Part shown: piece by piece, positions 1-8,783 of the stretch
Position numbering within the stretch: position 1 is the first letter of the stretch
Layout of the letters: every line of letters begins with the position of its first letter
Assembly (NCBI GenBank): GCA_017397105.1
Contig: JAFQKF010000006.1
Location: 28,348-92,347 of the forward strand
Reading direction: 5' to 3'
Length of the DNA stretch: 64,000 bases
Source of the DNA: Clostridia bacterium
GTDB lineage: Bacteria > Bacillota > Clostridia > Oscillospirales > Acutalibacteraceae
The notes under the pieces: model-generated
Told to the model about the DNA's origin: nothing
The model's database searches: none
The model's input: only the letters and a program-made list of their open reading frames with translations
Program-made: the position numbers and the translations under genes

Positions 1-1
1 G

Positions 2-574
2 GGCGATCCCAAGGAATACACCATCACTTACGTAATCTACGGCGATATCATTGAAACATCAGGTTATTATAAAGGCGAAACAATCTTCGAAAAGGAAGAT
101 CCCACAAGATTCGGCTTCACCTTCAAGGGCTGGAAGTGGTACAATTCAGACGGTGATCACATCGCTGAACCCAGCGAAATGCCCGGTGAAGACCTCAGAG
201 CAGAGGCACAGTGGGAGTTCGGATTTGACGAAGTTCCCGAAATCGACCTTCCCAATATCGATATCAATACCCTCGTTATTGATCCTCAGCTCTACGTTGA
301 CCTCGTAGATGCTATCATCGGTGTTCTTCCCGACAAGCTTCCCGAAATTGATTTCGGCGGTGACGGTGAAGGCGAAGGCGAAACAACCGATAAGCCCGAC
401 GGCGACGGTAAGGATGACGGCAAGGATGACGGTAAGGGCAACGAAGGCTCAACTAACGTTCCTTCAGTAGATATTCCCGACACCGGCTCAGCAGCAGGCA
501 TTGCAGTATTTGCAATCATATCCGGCGCAGCAGCAACAGCATACGTTATCAAGAGAAAAAAGGATAACGACTAA
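2..574 (+). CDS. C-terminal part of an InlB-repeat cell-surface protein (5' end outside window)
   Basis: The frame is open from base 2, so the start lies upstream and only the last 190 residues are seen. The first ~70 residues form one InlB B-type repeat (Flg_new-like; FTFKGWKW then a closing AEAQW). An acidic linker of Asp/Gly/Lys repeats (DGKDDGKDDGK) follows. The end is IPDTGS, about 18 hydrophobic residues and a basic KRKK tail, the layout of a sortase signal, with IPDTG in place of LPXTG. It is likely an exported adhesin-like protein held in the wall or membrane. Whether a sortase cleaves this motif cannot be told here. A strong terminator follows the stop. Confidence 0.7.
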   Translation, partial: GDPKEYTITYVIYGDIIETSGYYKGETIFEKEDPTRFGFTFKGWKWYNSDGDHIAEPSEMPGEDLRAEAQWEFGFDEVPEIDLPNIDINTLVIDPQLYVDLVDAIIGVLPDKLPEIDFGGDGEGEGETTDKPDGDGKDDGKDDGKGNEGSTNVPSVDIPDTGSAAGIAVFAIISGAAATAYVIKRKKDND

Positions 575-588
575 TAAACCAACCCTTT

Positions 589-619
589 AGCGGCACGCGA
601 AAGCGTGCCGCTTTTTTTG
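589..619 (+). terminator. Rho-independent terminator of the surface-protein gene
   Basis: A perfect 10-bp stem (agcggcacgc / gcgtgccgct) with a GAAA loop is followed by seven T residues, 14 bases after the stop codon. Confidence 0.9.
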
Positions 620-700
620 TAACACAGTGCCTCGCTTATGCATATAATGAAGCGAAAGCCGAGCGTCTTTTCTCGGCAAACAAAGAAGGAGGCATGCAAA

Positions 701-1510
701 ATGAACGCTAAAAACCTTCAGGAAATGATTGAACAATATAAGCGTGAAATGCTCACCTACAACAAAAGCAGCACTTTCCGTGAAGAAAGAGGAAGTACGG
801 AGGAATTACGCTGGGGTGAAAAAGAAGAACAGACCGCAGAAAGGGTTAAAACTGTGGCTACTGAACCTGTGGCTACTGAACCTGCGGCTACTGAACCTGC
901 GGTGAAAGAGGCTGAATATCCTGCAGCCGTACCTGCTGTTGCAACACCTGTGCAGCCTGAAGCTGTTGAACAAACTGCAACGTCACCTGTACCCACAATG
1001 GAAGAGGCGGAGGGGACGCGTGAATTCGATGAGCTTAGAGAGGGATGTACAAGACTTACTCCTGAGCAGCAGCAATCGTCACTCGGAACGCTCTGTAACG
1101 ATCTTGAGGAGTTTTTGCAGCTCAATTCTGCGAACGGTTCTATGGGGGTCAACGTATCGGTGTGGAACAGCAATTTCGGCGTAAGCAATGCCAGGGTGAT
1201 TGTGCTTGCTCCGCTTGAAAGCGGAAATGTCGTTATATTCAAGGGACTTACGGACACGGTTGGCAGAACGCCTGTTTTTGATTTGCCTGCGCCGCCAAGG
1301 CAGAGTTCACTTACGAGCGACCCCGATACTGCATTGCCTTACGCAGGGTACACGGTGCTCGTGGAACACCCTGATTACGCGCGTGCGGTTTTTACCAACG
1401 TGCCTGTTTTTGAAGGCACTCAATCTGTTCAGCCCGTAAGTCTTTTTCCCAAAAATCCGCCCAATCAGAGAGATTCTCAGATAAACGTGATAGAGCCCAA
1501 TTTGAAATAA
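701..1510 (+). CDS. Hypothetical protein, SleC-like N-terminal domain partner of the downstream cortex enzyme
   Basis: 269 residues from ATG 701, which has AAGGAGG at 686-692; an in-frame upstream ATG has no such site. The N-terminal ~125 residues are charged and low in complexity, with a VATEP-type tandem repeat. The C-terminal ~110 residues (VNVSVWNSNFGVSNARV to the end) read as a small beta-sandwich with a carboxypeptidase-regulatory-like look. Comparable domains, from memory, precede the SpoIID-type catalytic part in clostridial SleC cortex-lytic enzymes. No signal peptide is seen. It lies 19 bases before the SpoIID/peptidoglycan-binding gene, so the two are probably co-transcribed and act together in the spore. 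The function is inferred from context only. Confidence 0.55.
   Translation: MNAKNLQEMIEQYKREMLTYNKSSTFREERGSTEELRWGEKEEQTAERVKTVATEPVATEPAATEPAVKEAEYPAAVPAVATPVQPEAVEQTATSPVPTMEEAEGTREFDELREGCTRLTPEQQQSSLGTLCNDLEEFLQLNSANGSMGVNVSVWNSNFGVSNARVIVLAPLESGNVVIFKGLTDTVGRTPVFDLPAPPRQSSLTSDPDTALPYAGYTVLVEHPDYARAVFTNVPVFEGTQSVQPVSLFPKNPPNQRDSQINVIEPNLK
854..898 (+). repeat. Three tandem 15-bp units inside the 701-1510 gene
   Basis: Three copies of a gtggctactgaacct-type unit, the third with one base change, encode the VATEPVATEPAATEP stretch. The in-frame unit length keeps the gene open if copy number changes. Confidence 0.85.
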
Positions 1511-1529
1511 CCGAAAAGGAGGAAATACT

Positions 1530-2858
1530 ATGCCGAATCCTGTAGTTCCCGATTATATAACCGTTCACCTCGGTCCGCCGGATTCCAACGCAAGAAACGT
1601 AACTGTTCCATTTGCGGACTATATTAAAAACGTCGCCTCAAGCGAGGTGTATCCAACCTGGCCTGAAAATGCTCTGAGGGCAAATATTTACGCTCAGATT
1701 TCTTTGGCTCTCAACAGGGTTTACAGTGAGTTTTACCGCAGCCGCGGATATGATTTTGACATCACAAGCTCTACTTCATATGATCAGGCTTATTATGATG
1801 GCAGAACGATTTTTCAGAATATCAGCGAGCTTGTGGATGAGCTCTTTAACGATTACATTACCAAGGGTAATCAGATTCAGCCGCTCTTTGCGCAGTATTG
1901 CAGCGGCACCACGGTTACCTGTAACGGTTTGTCGCAATGGGGTACCGTAACTCTGGCAAATCAAGGGCGTACACCTTATCAGATATTACAGAATTACTAC
2001 GGTAACGATATAAACATAGTTCGCAATGCACCGGTTAAAAACGTAGTGGAATCTTACCCCGGAGTGCTACTGAGGCTCGGAAGCGTGGGGGAGGATGTAC
2101 GCACAATTCAGCGTCAGCTTAACAGAATATCGACCAATTATCCGCTTATTCCCAAAATCCCCAATGTAAACGGAATTTTTGATGCCACTACACAGGCGTC
2201 GGTGAGAACGTTTCAGCAGGTTTTCGGGCTCGCAGTTGACGGAATTGTGGGCAAGGCAACGTGGTACAAAATCAAGCAGATTTTCAATGCGGTTAAGCGG
2301 ATTTCCGAGCTTTACTCAGAGGGTATAACGCTTTCTGAAGTCCAAAGACAGTTCAGCAAAGTGATAAAACAAGGCGACAGAGGTATAGAAGTAAGCACAA
2401 TTCAGTATTATCTGGCCTTTATTTCAGCGTTTGATGATTCGATACCGCAGATATCAATTGACGGCATTTTCGGCCCTGCAACACGCAGTGCGGTAACTGC
2501 TTTTCAGCAGGAATACGGCTTGAGTCAGGATGGAATTGTAGGCAGAGCAACGTGGAATAAGCTACAGGATGTGTATAACAGCATCATTCGTGATTTGCCT
2601 GACGTTTATAACGTTTATCCGGGATATTTCCTTACTACGGGAACAAGAGGAAATGCTGTAAGGGAGCTTCAGAATATGCTGCGCACCATCGCCAGGAATG
2701 ACGGGTCGATACCTCTTATCGAAGCAGACGGCATATACGGCAACAGAACCCGTGATGCGGTAAGTGCATTCCAGAGAACGGCAGGTCTGCCTGTGAACGG
2801 GGCAGTGGGACCTATCACATGGAACGCCATTATGGAAAGATACAATGAATATCGCTGA
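1530..2858 (+). CDS. SpoIID/SleC-like spore cortex enzyme with three peptidoglycan-binding domains
   Basis: 442 residues, ATG with AGGAGG just upstream. Residues ~40-165 resemble the SpoIID/LytB domain of clostridial cortex-lytic enzymes (WPENALRANIYAQISLALNR, then FDITSSTSYDQAY). Residues ~185-440 hold three PG_binding_1 repeats, each with the pattern G-x-V-x-x-hQ, DGIFG or DGIYG, FQ, and a closing G-x-x-TW. No signal peptide is visible, as in some forespore- or mother-cell-made coat proteins. It is flanked by a likely SleC-type partner and a GerA subunit, which supports a role in cortex breakdown during germination. Split architecture relative to single-chain SleC is possible. Confidence 0.75.
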   Translation: MPNPVVPDYITVHLGPPDSNARNVTVPFADYIKNVASSEVYPTWPENALRANIYAQISLALNRVYSEFYRSRGYDFDITSSTSYDQAYYDGRTIFQNISELVDELFNDYITKGNQIQPLFAQYCSGTTVTCNGLSQWGTVTLANQGRTPYQILQNYYGNDINIVRNAPVKNVVESYPGVLLRLGSVGEDVRTIQRQLNRISTNYPLIPKIPNVNGIFDATTQASVRTFQQVFGLAVDGIVGKATWYKIKQIFNAVKRISELYSEGITLSEVQRQFSKVIKQGDRGIEVSTIQYYLAFISAFDDSIPQISIDGIFGPATRSAVTAFQQEYGLSQDGIVGRATWNKLQDVYNSIIRDLPDVYNVYPGYFLTTGTRGNAVRELQNMLRTIARNDGSIPLIEADGIYGNRTRDAVSAFQRTAGLPVNGAVGPITWNAIMERYNEYR

Positions 2859-2906
2859 AAAAACAGGATAAAACTAACACCGAATAATATTTATTCGGGG
2901 GATGCT

Positions 2907-4343
2907 ATGGAAAACAAAAGCTTTAACGGTGATTACAACGGCAACGTGAAGCTGTTGTCAGAGTTTCTGCGTGTGGACAGCAGCTTTGATTTAATAACAC
3001 GGCGCATAACTTTTGCGGGCAGAAATGCGAGCGTTTTTTACGTTGACGGACTCTGCAAGGATGAGGTGGTTGAAAAAATCTCATGGGTTTTGCTAAACGC
3101 AAAGCCCGAAACGCTCGGGACAAACAATGTGGGCGATTTTATGCGCACTCTTGTTACGTTTGCGGAGAATTTTACAGTTACGCAGGTTGCTCAGGCGGCA
3201 AGGGCGGTGCTTTCGGGCTCGGTTGTGCTGGTGGTGCAGGGGCTTGAGCAAGTGATTGTTATCGACGTGCGCCTTGCACCTGCACGCTCTGTTGACGAGC
3301 CGCAGAGTGACAGGGTTTTAAGAGGACCGCATGACGGATTTGTGGAATCGCTTATGGTAAACTGTGCCCTTATACGCAGACGGATACGGGATACCAGACT
3401 GACTATGGAGCAGTATATAGTGGGGCGAGAATCCAAAAGCGACGTTGTGCTTTGCTATATGCAGGGCAAGGTGAACGCAAAGGCGTTGAAGAATCTGCGC
3501 AAAAAGCTTGAAAGCATTGATGTTGAAGCACTCACGATGAGTCAGCAGAGCCTTATGGAATGCTTGCAGCCAAAGCAGGCATTCAATCCTTTTCCAAAAG
3601 CGAGATATTCTGAAAGACCTGACTGCGCAGCCGCCGCAATACAGGAGGGCTCAATAATAATTCTGTGTGAGAATTCGCCGGTTTCCATTGTGGTGCCAAC
3701 GGGAGTCTTTGACTTTTTGCAGGATACGAACGATTACTATCTTTCACCTTTTGTGGGTTCATACCTGAGAACGGTCAGGCTTATCGTTATTCTTCTTACC
3801 GTTCTTCTTACTCCCGTGTGGTTCTGGCTTGTGAGCAATCCGGAAATAATCCCCGATTGGCTGAGCTTTATAAAGATTGAAAAGCCGAATACCGTGCCTG
3901 TTTTTGCTCAGCTAATCATAGTCGAACTCGTGATTGATGCGCTGAAGCTTGCATCAATAAATACGCCGTCTGCGTTGAGCGGTTCATTCAGTATTGTGGG
4001 TGCGCTTGTGCTCGGAGAGTTTGCGGTGCAGTCAGGCTGGTTCGTTTCGGAGGTCGTGCTGTATATGGCGTTCGTTGCGATTACGGACTTTGCTCAGCCG
4101 AGCGTTGAATTCGGATATTCCTTAAAGCTGATAAGGCTTCTGATGCTTGTGCTGACCCGATTGCTCTCTTTTTGGGGATTGCTTGCAGGGCTTGCTGTGG
4201 CGGCAGTTACGGTGGCATCAACAAAAACTCTTGCAGGCACGTCTTATCTTTATCCGCTCATTCCTTTTAATGCGAAAGCGCTTTCAAACCTGCTTATACG
4301 CAAGCCGATCAAAGTCAATATAAAAAAAGAATCCCGTCCGTGA
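2907..4343 (+). CDS. GerA-family spore germinant-receptor A subunit
   Basis: 478 residues, usual for GerAA/GerKA. The N-terminal ~250 residues are soluble (with ESLMVNCALIRRRI and PFPKARYSERPD, familiar in this family), followed by about five membrane segments between residues ~285 and ~460 and a short basic tail. In the family the A subunit sits in the spore inner membrane with B and C partners and starts germination on sensing nutrients. No B or C subunit gene is adjacent. A 17-bp palindrome (2881-2897, cgaataa/ttattcg) abuts the GGGGG ribosome binding site. The stop codon lies inside the downstream hairpin. Confidence 0.88.
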   Translation: MENKSFNGDYNGNVKLLSEFLRVDSSFDLITRRITFAGRNASVFYVDGLCKDEVVEKISWVLLNAKPETLGTNNVGDFMRTLVTFAENFTVTQVAQAARAVLSGSVVLVVQGLEQVIVIDVRLAPARSVDEPQSDRVLRGPHDGFVESLMVNCALIRRRIRDTRLTMEQYIVGRESKSDVVLCYMQGKVNAKALKNLRKKLESIDVEALTMSQQSLMECLQPKQAFNPFPKARYSERPDCAAAAIQEGSIIILCENSPVSIVVPTGVFDFLQDTNDYYLSPFVGSYLRTVRLIVILLTVLLTPVWFWLVSNPEIIPDWLSFIKIEKPNTVPVFAQLIIVELVIDALKLASINTPSALSGSFSIVGALVLGEFAVQSGWFVSEVVLYMAFVAITDFAQPSVEFGYSLKLIRLLMLVLTRLLSFWGLLAGLAVAAVTVASTKTLAGTSYLYPLIPFNAKALSNLLIRKPIKVNIKKESRP

Positions 4344-4354
4344 GGGCGGGATTC
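4322..4354 (-). terminator. Terminator between convergent gerA-like and GH89 genes
   Basis: An 11-bp stem (GAATCCCGTCC with GGGCGGGATTC, one G.T pair) has a GTGA loop. Seven A bases on its left give a T-run for minus-strand transcripts, so it mainly serves the GH89 gene. On the plus strand it overlaps the gerA stop and has only a weak T-run. Confidence 0.8.
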
Positions 4355-4361
4355 CGTTCGT

Positions 4362-6476
4362 TTAATCAACAATGAATCTTTTATATTTTTCAAGGAGCTT
4401 TCTTGCTGTTTCAACAGTGTCAGCGTTGGACGGCTCTTCGGGAGAAACGTTCTGAAGCCAGCTTTTGTCAAACTTTTCGAAGTTTCTGTAAAACTTGCTT
4501 CCGAGGTATTCGTTTCTTTCGCAATGCTGTTTTTTGGTTTCGGTTTTGAAGTGCTTTTTGTGGAAGAACTCGGCGAGCTGCTCAAAGAAGGAGTGCCAGC
4601 GCTGTAAATAATAAGTTTTTATCAGTCCGCCCCATTCTTTCCACGCATAGTCGTAATTTACGGTGCGACCCATGGGACCCCACACCGTGAGCTGGCTGAG
4701 CAGATTAAGCTCAAAATTGTTCTGATCTTTTTCAACCGTAGCAAGCGCGGAAGCGTCGGCAAGATTTTTGTAAAGAGTCAGCTCGGGTCTGGTCTGGAGG
4801 AGAGAATCCATATCCTCAAGGATTTTAAGGAAAAGGTTTGCCGACTGTTCGAACTCAACCTTGTCTTTGGCGTAAAAGGCATCCATTACCTTGCGGTAGA
4901 GTGCATTTTCGTGATTGCTGAGCACCTGGCGTACCACGTCGCATACGTCAAACTCATATCCGTCGCCGCTTGCTTTTTCAGCGCTGAGGAGAAGCTCTGC
5001 GGCTTCAAGCAGCTTTGCGTTTGAATATCTTACGGTGAGTGTGTCGTTTGGAGCGGTGTGCTGAAGATTGGTTGAGGGTCTTGCGCAGATTATGGAGCCC
5101 GTTTCTCTGCCGGTGCAGTTTTTACTGTAACAGCTTTCACGCAGAGCCTGCATTGCATCAACAAGGCACTTTTCGTCGCTTGAGTATCTTCTTTTTGCAT
5201 AGTCCTTGAGCCACTCATCAAGCTGTACTTTTTCGCTTTGTGTGAGCATTTCAAAAGCAAGGTCATAATAGAGAGGATTCTGCCTTATTCCCTCCATGAA
5301 AAGGCCTGTTCCGCAGACATTGGGATACTCGCTTTTTATTGATATATAAGGATTTGCGGCGATTGCATCAATGCTTCCGTGCAGGGTGTTACGGTCGCCG
5401 AAATTGTGGATGTGGCCTGCTACGAAATCGTGGCCCCAGAAGCCTTCGGTTTCCTTATATTTTTCGCTGTTTATGTCGAGCATAAGGAGTCTGCCGTGAG
5501 GTACGGATTTAACAATCGGCTCATAGAGCGACCATGCCTGCATTACCCATACGGACTCGGCATCAAACTCCTGGTACAGAGTATCAATCGTTCTGCCTAC
5601 GTTCCAGAGATAATTCTTGAGCTTTGAAGCAGGCTTGTTCTCATGGAACGGGTCGCAGGCGTAATAATGGAAAGCACCGAAAAGCTGACGCTGTTTTTCA
5701 AGAAAAGCTCTGCCGAATTTTTTGAACAGAGGATCAAGAGGGTCAACAATATAAGTAACAGGGAAATTGCACCAGGGCTTTACCATGTTGAGCCTTGATT
5801 TGTGGTAAGCCTTGAGCCTTGTTATTGATTTGGGAATAAGACCTGAGTAGCCCTGCTGAATGGGAGTCATTCCGAGCTCAACCTCACGGTCTATTATTTT
5901 TTTACCCAGTTCAAGTCGGGAATCGATATATGATTTATCGGTAAGCGGAAAATATCCGTAAATATTGCCCATGAGCTGCCATGCCCAGAAAGCAGGACCT
6001 GAAAGGAATTCGAGCGCACCCGTATCGCTGTACTTGAAATCACGCAGGGTATAATACCATACAGCTTCGGTGCCTACAACGCTCAGAGGCATATTGATAC
6101 CGTTCATTGCCATGTAGTCAATTTCACGCTCCCAGCGCTCCCAGTCCCACCAGGCGCAGGAATATCCGAACGTGCAGTAATTCATGTAAACACGCTTATC
6201 CTGCTCTATTATGAAGCGTACCTCTTTTACGGGCAGAGGGGCATTGTCAACGGCGGGCATTTTTTCGTTGCCGCAGTGTGAAAGATTGATATTGCAGTAA
6301 TCTTTAAGATAACGGTAGTACGCCATGGCCTGACTTATTTTACAGTCGCCGCCGAGCACGATTTTTCCGCTTTCTTCTCTTACAGTATAAACGGATTTGC
6401 CGTTCTCTTTTTCTATCTCTTCAAGAATAAAGCAAGAGGCAATGTCGGGGGTGTTTCGTTTGATGAGGTTGAGCAT
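4362..6476 (-). CDS. GH89 alpha-N-acetylglucosaminidase (NAGLU-like), cytoplasmic
   Basis: 704 residues with the hallmark NAGLU block at ~99-131: NYCTFGYSCAWWDWERWE then EIDYMAMNGINMPL. The later GTGLFMEGIRQNPLYYDL segment fits the conserved region carrying a catalytic Glu in this family. GH89 enzymes remove terminal alpha-GlcNAc, as found on some mucins and heparan-type glycans. No signal peptide or carbohydrate-binding module is present, unlike secreted clostridial GH89, so it should act on imported oligosaccharides. It is monocistronic, with AGGAAGG upstream of ATG 6476, and divergent from pyrH. The catalytic assignment is from family memory, not from an alignment. Confidence 0.9.
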   Translation of the reverse strand: MLNLIKRNTPDIASCFILEEIEKENGKSVYTVREESGKIVLGGDCKISQAMAYYRYLKDYCNINLSHCGNEKMPAVDNAPLPVKEVRFIIEQDKRVYMNYCTFGYSCAWWDWERWEREIDYMAMNGINMPLSVVGTEAVWYYTLRDFKYSDTGALEFLSGPAFWAWQLMGNIYGYFPLTDKSYIDSRLELGKKIIDREVELGMTPIQQGYSGLIPKSITRLKAYHKSRLNMVKPWCNFPVTYIVDPLDPLFKKFGRAFLEKQRQLFGAFHYYACDPFHENKPASKLKNYLWNVGRTIDTLYQEFDAESVWVMQAWSLYEPIVKSVPHGRLLMLDINSEKYKETEGFWGHDFVAGHIHNFGDRNTLHGSIDAIAANPYISIKSEYPNVCGTGLFMEGIRQNPLYYDLAFEMLTQSEKVQLDEWLKDYAKRRYSSDEKCLVDAMQALRESCYSKNCTGRETGSIICARPSTNLQHTAPNDTLTVRYSNAKLLEAAELLLSAEKASGDGYEFDVCDVVRQVLSNHENALYRKVMDAFYAKDKVEFEQSANLFLKILEDMDSLLQTRPELTLYKNLADASALATVEKDQNNFELNLLSQLTVWGPMGRTVNYDYAWKEWGGLIKTYYLQRWHSFFEQLAEFFHKKHFKTETKKQHCERNEYLGSKFYRNFEKFDKSWLQNVSPEEPSNADTVETARKLLEKYKRFIVD

Positions 6477-6670
6477 TTAATCGACCTTCCTGTACTTTTT
6501 AAAGTATAATAAATTAATAATACTAAACAATGAGAAAAGAAGCAAGCCTTTAACAGAAACTTTATCCGAAAAGTCTGTTATTTGTTATAATAACGCAAGA
6601 AATGAGCGGCAAATCAACCCATTTACGCCTTTTTCTTAATAAAAAGTTGTATAAAAATTTACTTTTTATC

Positions 6671-6699
6671 TTTACATAAAGCCGAAAATAAAGTATTAT
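6671..6699 (+). promoter_or_regulatory. SigA-type promoter for the pyrH-polC run
   Basis: TTTACA (6671-6676), a 17-base spacer and TATTAT (6694-6699) lie 50 bases before the pyrH start. The rest of 6477-6748 is AT-rich with no other feature I can support. Confidence 0.7.
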
Positions 6700-6748
6700 G
6701 TAACATAGGGCAAATAGGAGCTTTAATTCATTTTGAGAGGTGTTTGTT

Positions 6749-7459
6749 ATGCAACCTGTTTATAAAAGAATTCTTCTTAAAATAAGCGGCGAAGTGCTTG
6801 CAGGTGAAAAGGGTAGCGGATTTGATTTTGAAGTTGTTGAATCCATCTGCTCAGCAATCAAAAGTGTAAGCGAAATGGGTGTTGAAGTTGGCCTTGTAGT
6901 AGGCGGCGGCAATTTCTGGAGAGGACGCTCAAGCGGCTCAATGAACAGAGCAAGGGCTGACCATATCGGCATGCTTGCAACTGTTATGAATTCAATCATG
7001 CTTGAGGAAACTCTTCGCCAGATGGGCGTAAAGGCAACCGCGCAGACTGCTGTACCCATGATGTCCCTTGCGGAGCCTTATTCACAGCGTGAGGCTTGCA
7101 GACGCCTTGATAACGGTGAAATAGTAATCTTCGGCGCAGGCACAGGCAGTCCTTTCTTTACAACAGATACCTGTGCAGCTCTCAGAGCGGCTGAAATCGG
7201 AGCGGATATTTTCTTTAAGGCAACCAACGTTGACGGTGTTTACGATAAGGACCCCAACAAGTTTGCGGATGCCGTAAAGTACGACGTTCTTACCCAGAGT
7301 GAGGTTCTTGAGAAGAATCTTAAAGTAATGGACGCAACGGCAGCGTCTCTCTGCCGTGACAATAAACTTCCCATTCTTGTCTTCAATCTTTCTGACCCTC
7401 AAAATATAGTCAGAGCGGTTGCAGGCGAAAATGTAGGCACAATAGTTAAGGAGGACTAA
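6749..7459 (+). CDS. pyrH: UMP kinase (uridylate kinase)
   Basis: 236 residues, standard length. It phosphorylates UMP to UDP with ATP in pyrimidine nucleotide synthesis and works as a cytoplasmic hexamer. Family motifs: KRILLKISGE at the start, VVGGGNFWRG, the HIGMLATVMN block, and KATNVDGVYDKDP near residue 165. ATG 6749 is preferred to the GTG at 6740 because GAGAGG (6735-6740) then sits 8 bases upstream. Followed after 3 bases by frr, the common pair; rpsB and tsf, often upstream elsewhere, are absent here. Confidence 0.97.
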   Translation: MQPVYKRILLKISGEVLAGEKGSGFDFEVVESICSAIKSVSEMGVEVGLVVGGGNFWRGRSSGSMNRARADHIGMLATVMNSIMLEETLRQMGVKATAQTAVPMMSLAEPYSQREACRRLDNGEIVIFGAGTGSPFFTTDTCAALRAAEIGADIFFKATNVDGVYDKDPNKFADAVKYDVLTQSEVLEKNLKVMDATAASLCRDNKLPILVFNLSDPQNIVRAVAGENVGTIVKED

Positions 7460-7462
7460 TTA

Positions 7463-8017
7463 ATGGAAACCGTATACACAACAGTTAAAGAAAAAATGGG
7501 CAAAACCGTAAGTGTTCTTAATTCAGAATATTCAGCAATCAGAGCAGGCAGAGCAAACCCTGCTGTTCTTGATAAAATCAGAGTAGATTATTACGGCACT
7601 CCCACACCCATCAATCAGATGGCTGCAGTATCCGTTGCAGAGGCAAGAATTCTTACAATTCAGCCCTGGGATACTTCCACTCTTCACACTATTGAGAAGG
7701 CAATCCTTGCTTCCGATCTTGGCATCAATCCTCAGAACGACGGCAGAATTATCCGCCTCATGTTCCCCCAGCCCACAGAGGAAAGAAGACGCGAGCTTGT
7801 TAAGGATATCAACAAGATGGCAGAGGATTCAAGAGTAGCTATCCGCTCAATCAGAAGAGACGGTATTGATAAGCTCAAGAAGATGGAAAAGGCTTCCGAA
7901 ATCACAGAGGATGATCTTAAGATCGGCGAAAAGAAGCTTCAGGAGTTTACCGATAAATATATCAAAGAAATTGATGCAGCTGCTTCCGAAAAGGAAAAGG
8001 AAGTTATGTCCGTTTAA
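7463..8017 (+). CDS. frr: Ribosome recycling factor
   Basis: 184 residues, usual length. With EF-G it splits post-termination ribosomes. Seen: AIRAGRANPAVLDKIRVDYYGTPTP near the start, IQPWD, the NDGRIIRLMFPQPTEERR block, and the closing helix of the three-helix bundle. GGAGGA lies 7 bases before ATG, inside the end of pyrH, so the two are probably translated together. Confidence 0.97.
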   Translation: METVYTTVKEKMGKTVSVLNSEYSAIRAGRANPAVLDKIRVDYYGTPTPINQMAAVSVAEARILTIQPWDTSTLHTIEKAILASDLGINPQNDGRIIRLMFPQPTEERRRELVKDINKMAEDSRVAIRSIRRDGIDKLKKMEKASEITEDDLKIGEKKLQEFTDKYIKEIDAAASEKEKEVMSV

Positions 8018-8031
8018 TTTCGGGTGAACAA

Positions 8032-8763
8032 ATGGATAAAGAAATTCTTAAAGAGCTTGTGCTGCCCCGTCACATAGGCTTTATTATGGACGGTAACGGC
8101 AGATGGGCTCAGAAACGGAATCTTGAGCGCTCCGAGGGTCATAAGGCAGGGGCGCAGGCTTTTCGCAGGATATGCGATTACGCTTCCGAGCTTGGAATAG
8201 AGGCGGTAACCTTCTATGCTTTTTCAACCGAGAATTGGAAAAGACCGCAGAAAGAGGTTGACGCTATCATGAATCTTTTCCGTGAGTTTCTTGAAGAAGC
8301 GCAGCAACGGAGCGATGAGAATGAAGAACGCGGGGTGAGCATACGCTTTATCGGTGATAAAAGCGTGCTTGCACCTGACCTTCAGGCTTTGTTTGAAAGA
8401 TGCGAAAAGCAGACTTCATCAAAAAACAGAACAATTGTAAACCTTGCTGTCAACTACGGCGGCAGGGCAGAGATAGTGCGTGCGGCAAAGCGACTTGCCG
8501 AAAAGGTTGCCGCAGGCGAAATTGAACCCGACGGTATAACCGAGCAGAGCATTTCCGAAGAGCTTTATACCGCAGGGCAGCCTGACCCTGATTTGATTAT
8601 CAGACCGGGCGGAGAAAACAGGATTTCAAACTTCCTTATCTGGCAGTCGGCTTATTCTGAGTTTTTGTTTACTCAGACTCTCTGGCCTGATTTCTATGAA
8701 AAGGATCTGGATGAAGCAATAATCGAATTTTGTAAGCGAAACCGTCGCTTTGGCGGAATTTAA
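8032..8763 (+). CDS. uppS: Isoprenyl (undecaprenyl diphosphate) transferase
   Basis: 243 residues. It is a cis-prenyltransferase that adds isopentenyl units to farnesyl diphosphate to form the C55 lipid carrier for wall polymers. The signature HIGFIMDGNGRWAQKR, with its catalytic Asp, is near residue 18, YAFSTENWKRP is near 65, and the closing RPGGENRISNFLIWQSAYSE block is complete (RTSGE in many species, here RPGGE). It sits between frr and cdsA in the classic order, feeding membrane and wall precursor supply. Confidence 0.96.
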   Translation: MDKEILKELVLPRHIGFIMDGNGRWAQKRNLERSEGHKAGAQAFRRICDYASELGIEAVTFYAFSTENWKRPQKEVDAIMNLFREFLEEAQQRSDENEERGVSIRFIGDKSVLAPDLQALFERCEKQTSSKNRTIVNLAVNYGGRAEIVRAAKRLAEKVAAGEIEPDGITEQSISEELYTAGQPDPDLIIRPGGENRISNFLIWQSAYSEFLFTQTLWPDFYEKDLDEAIIEFCKRNRRFGGI

Positions 8764-8783
8764 GAGAAAAGAGTGTACCCCAT

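Noticed and set aside
6740-6748. GTG start for pyrH
   Set aside because: It overlaps the GAGAGG ribosome binding site that fits ATG 6749.
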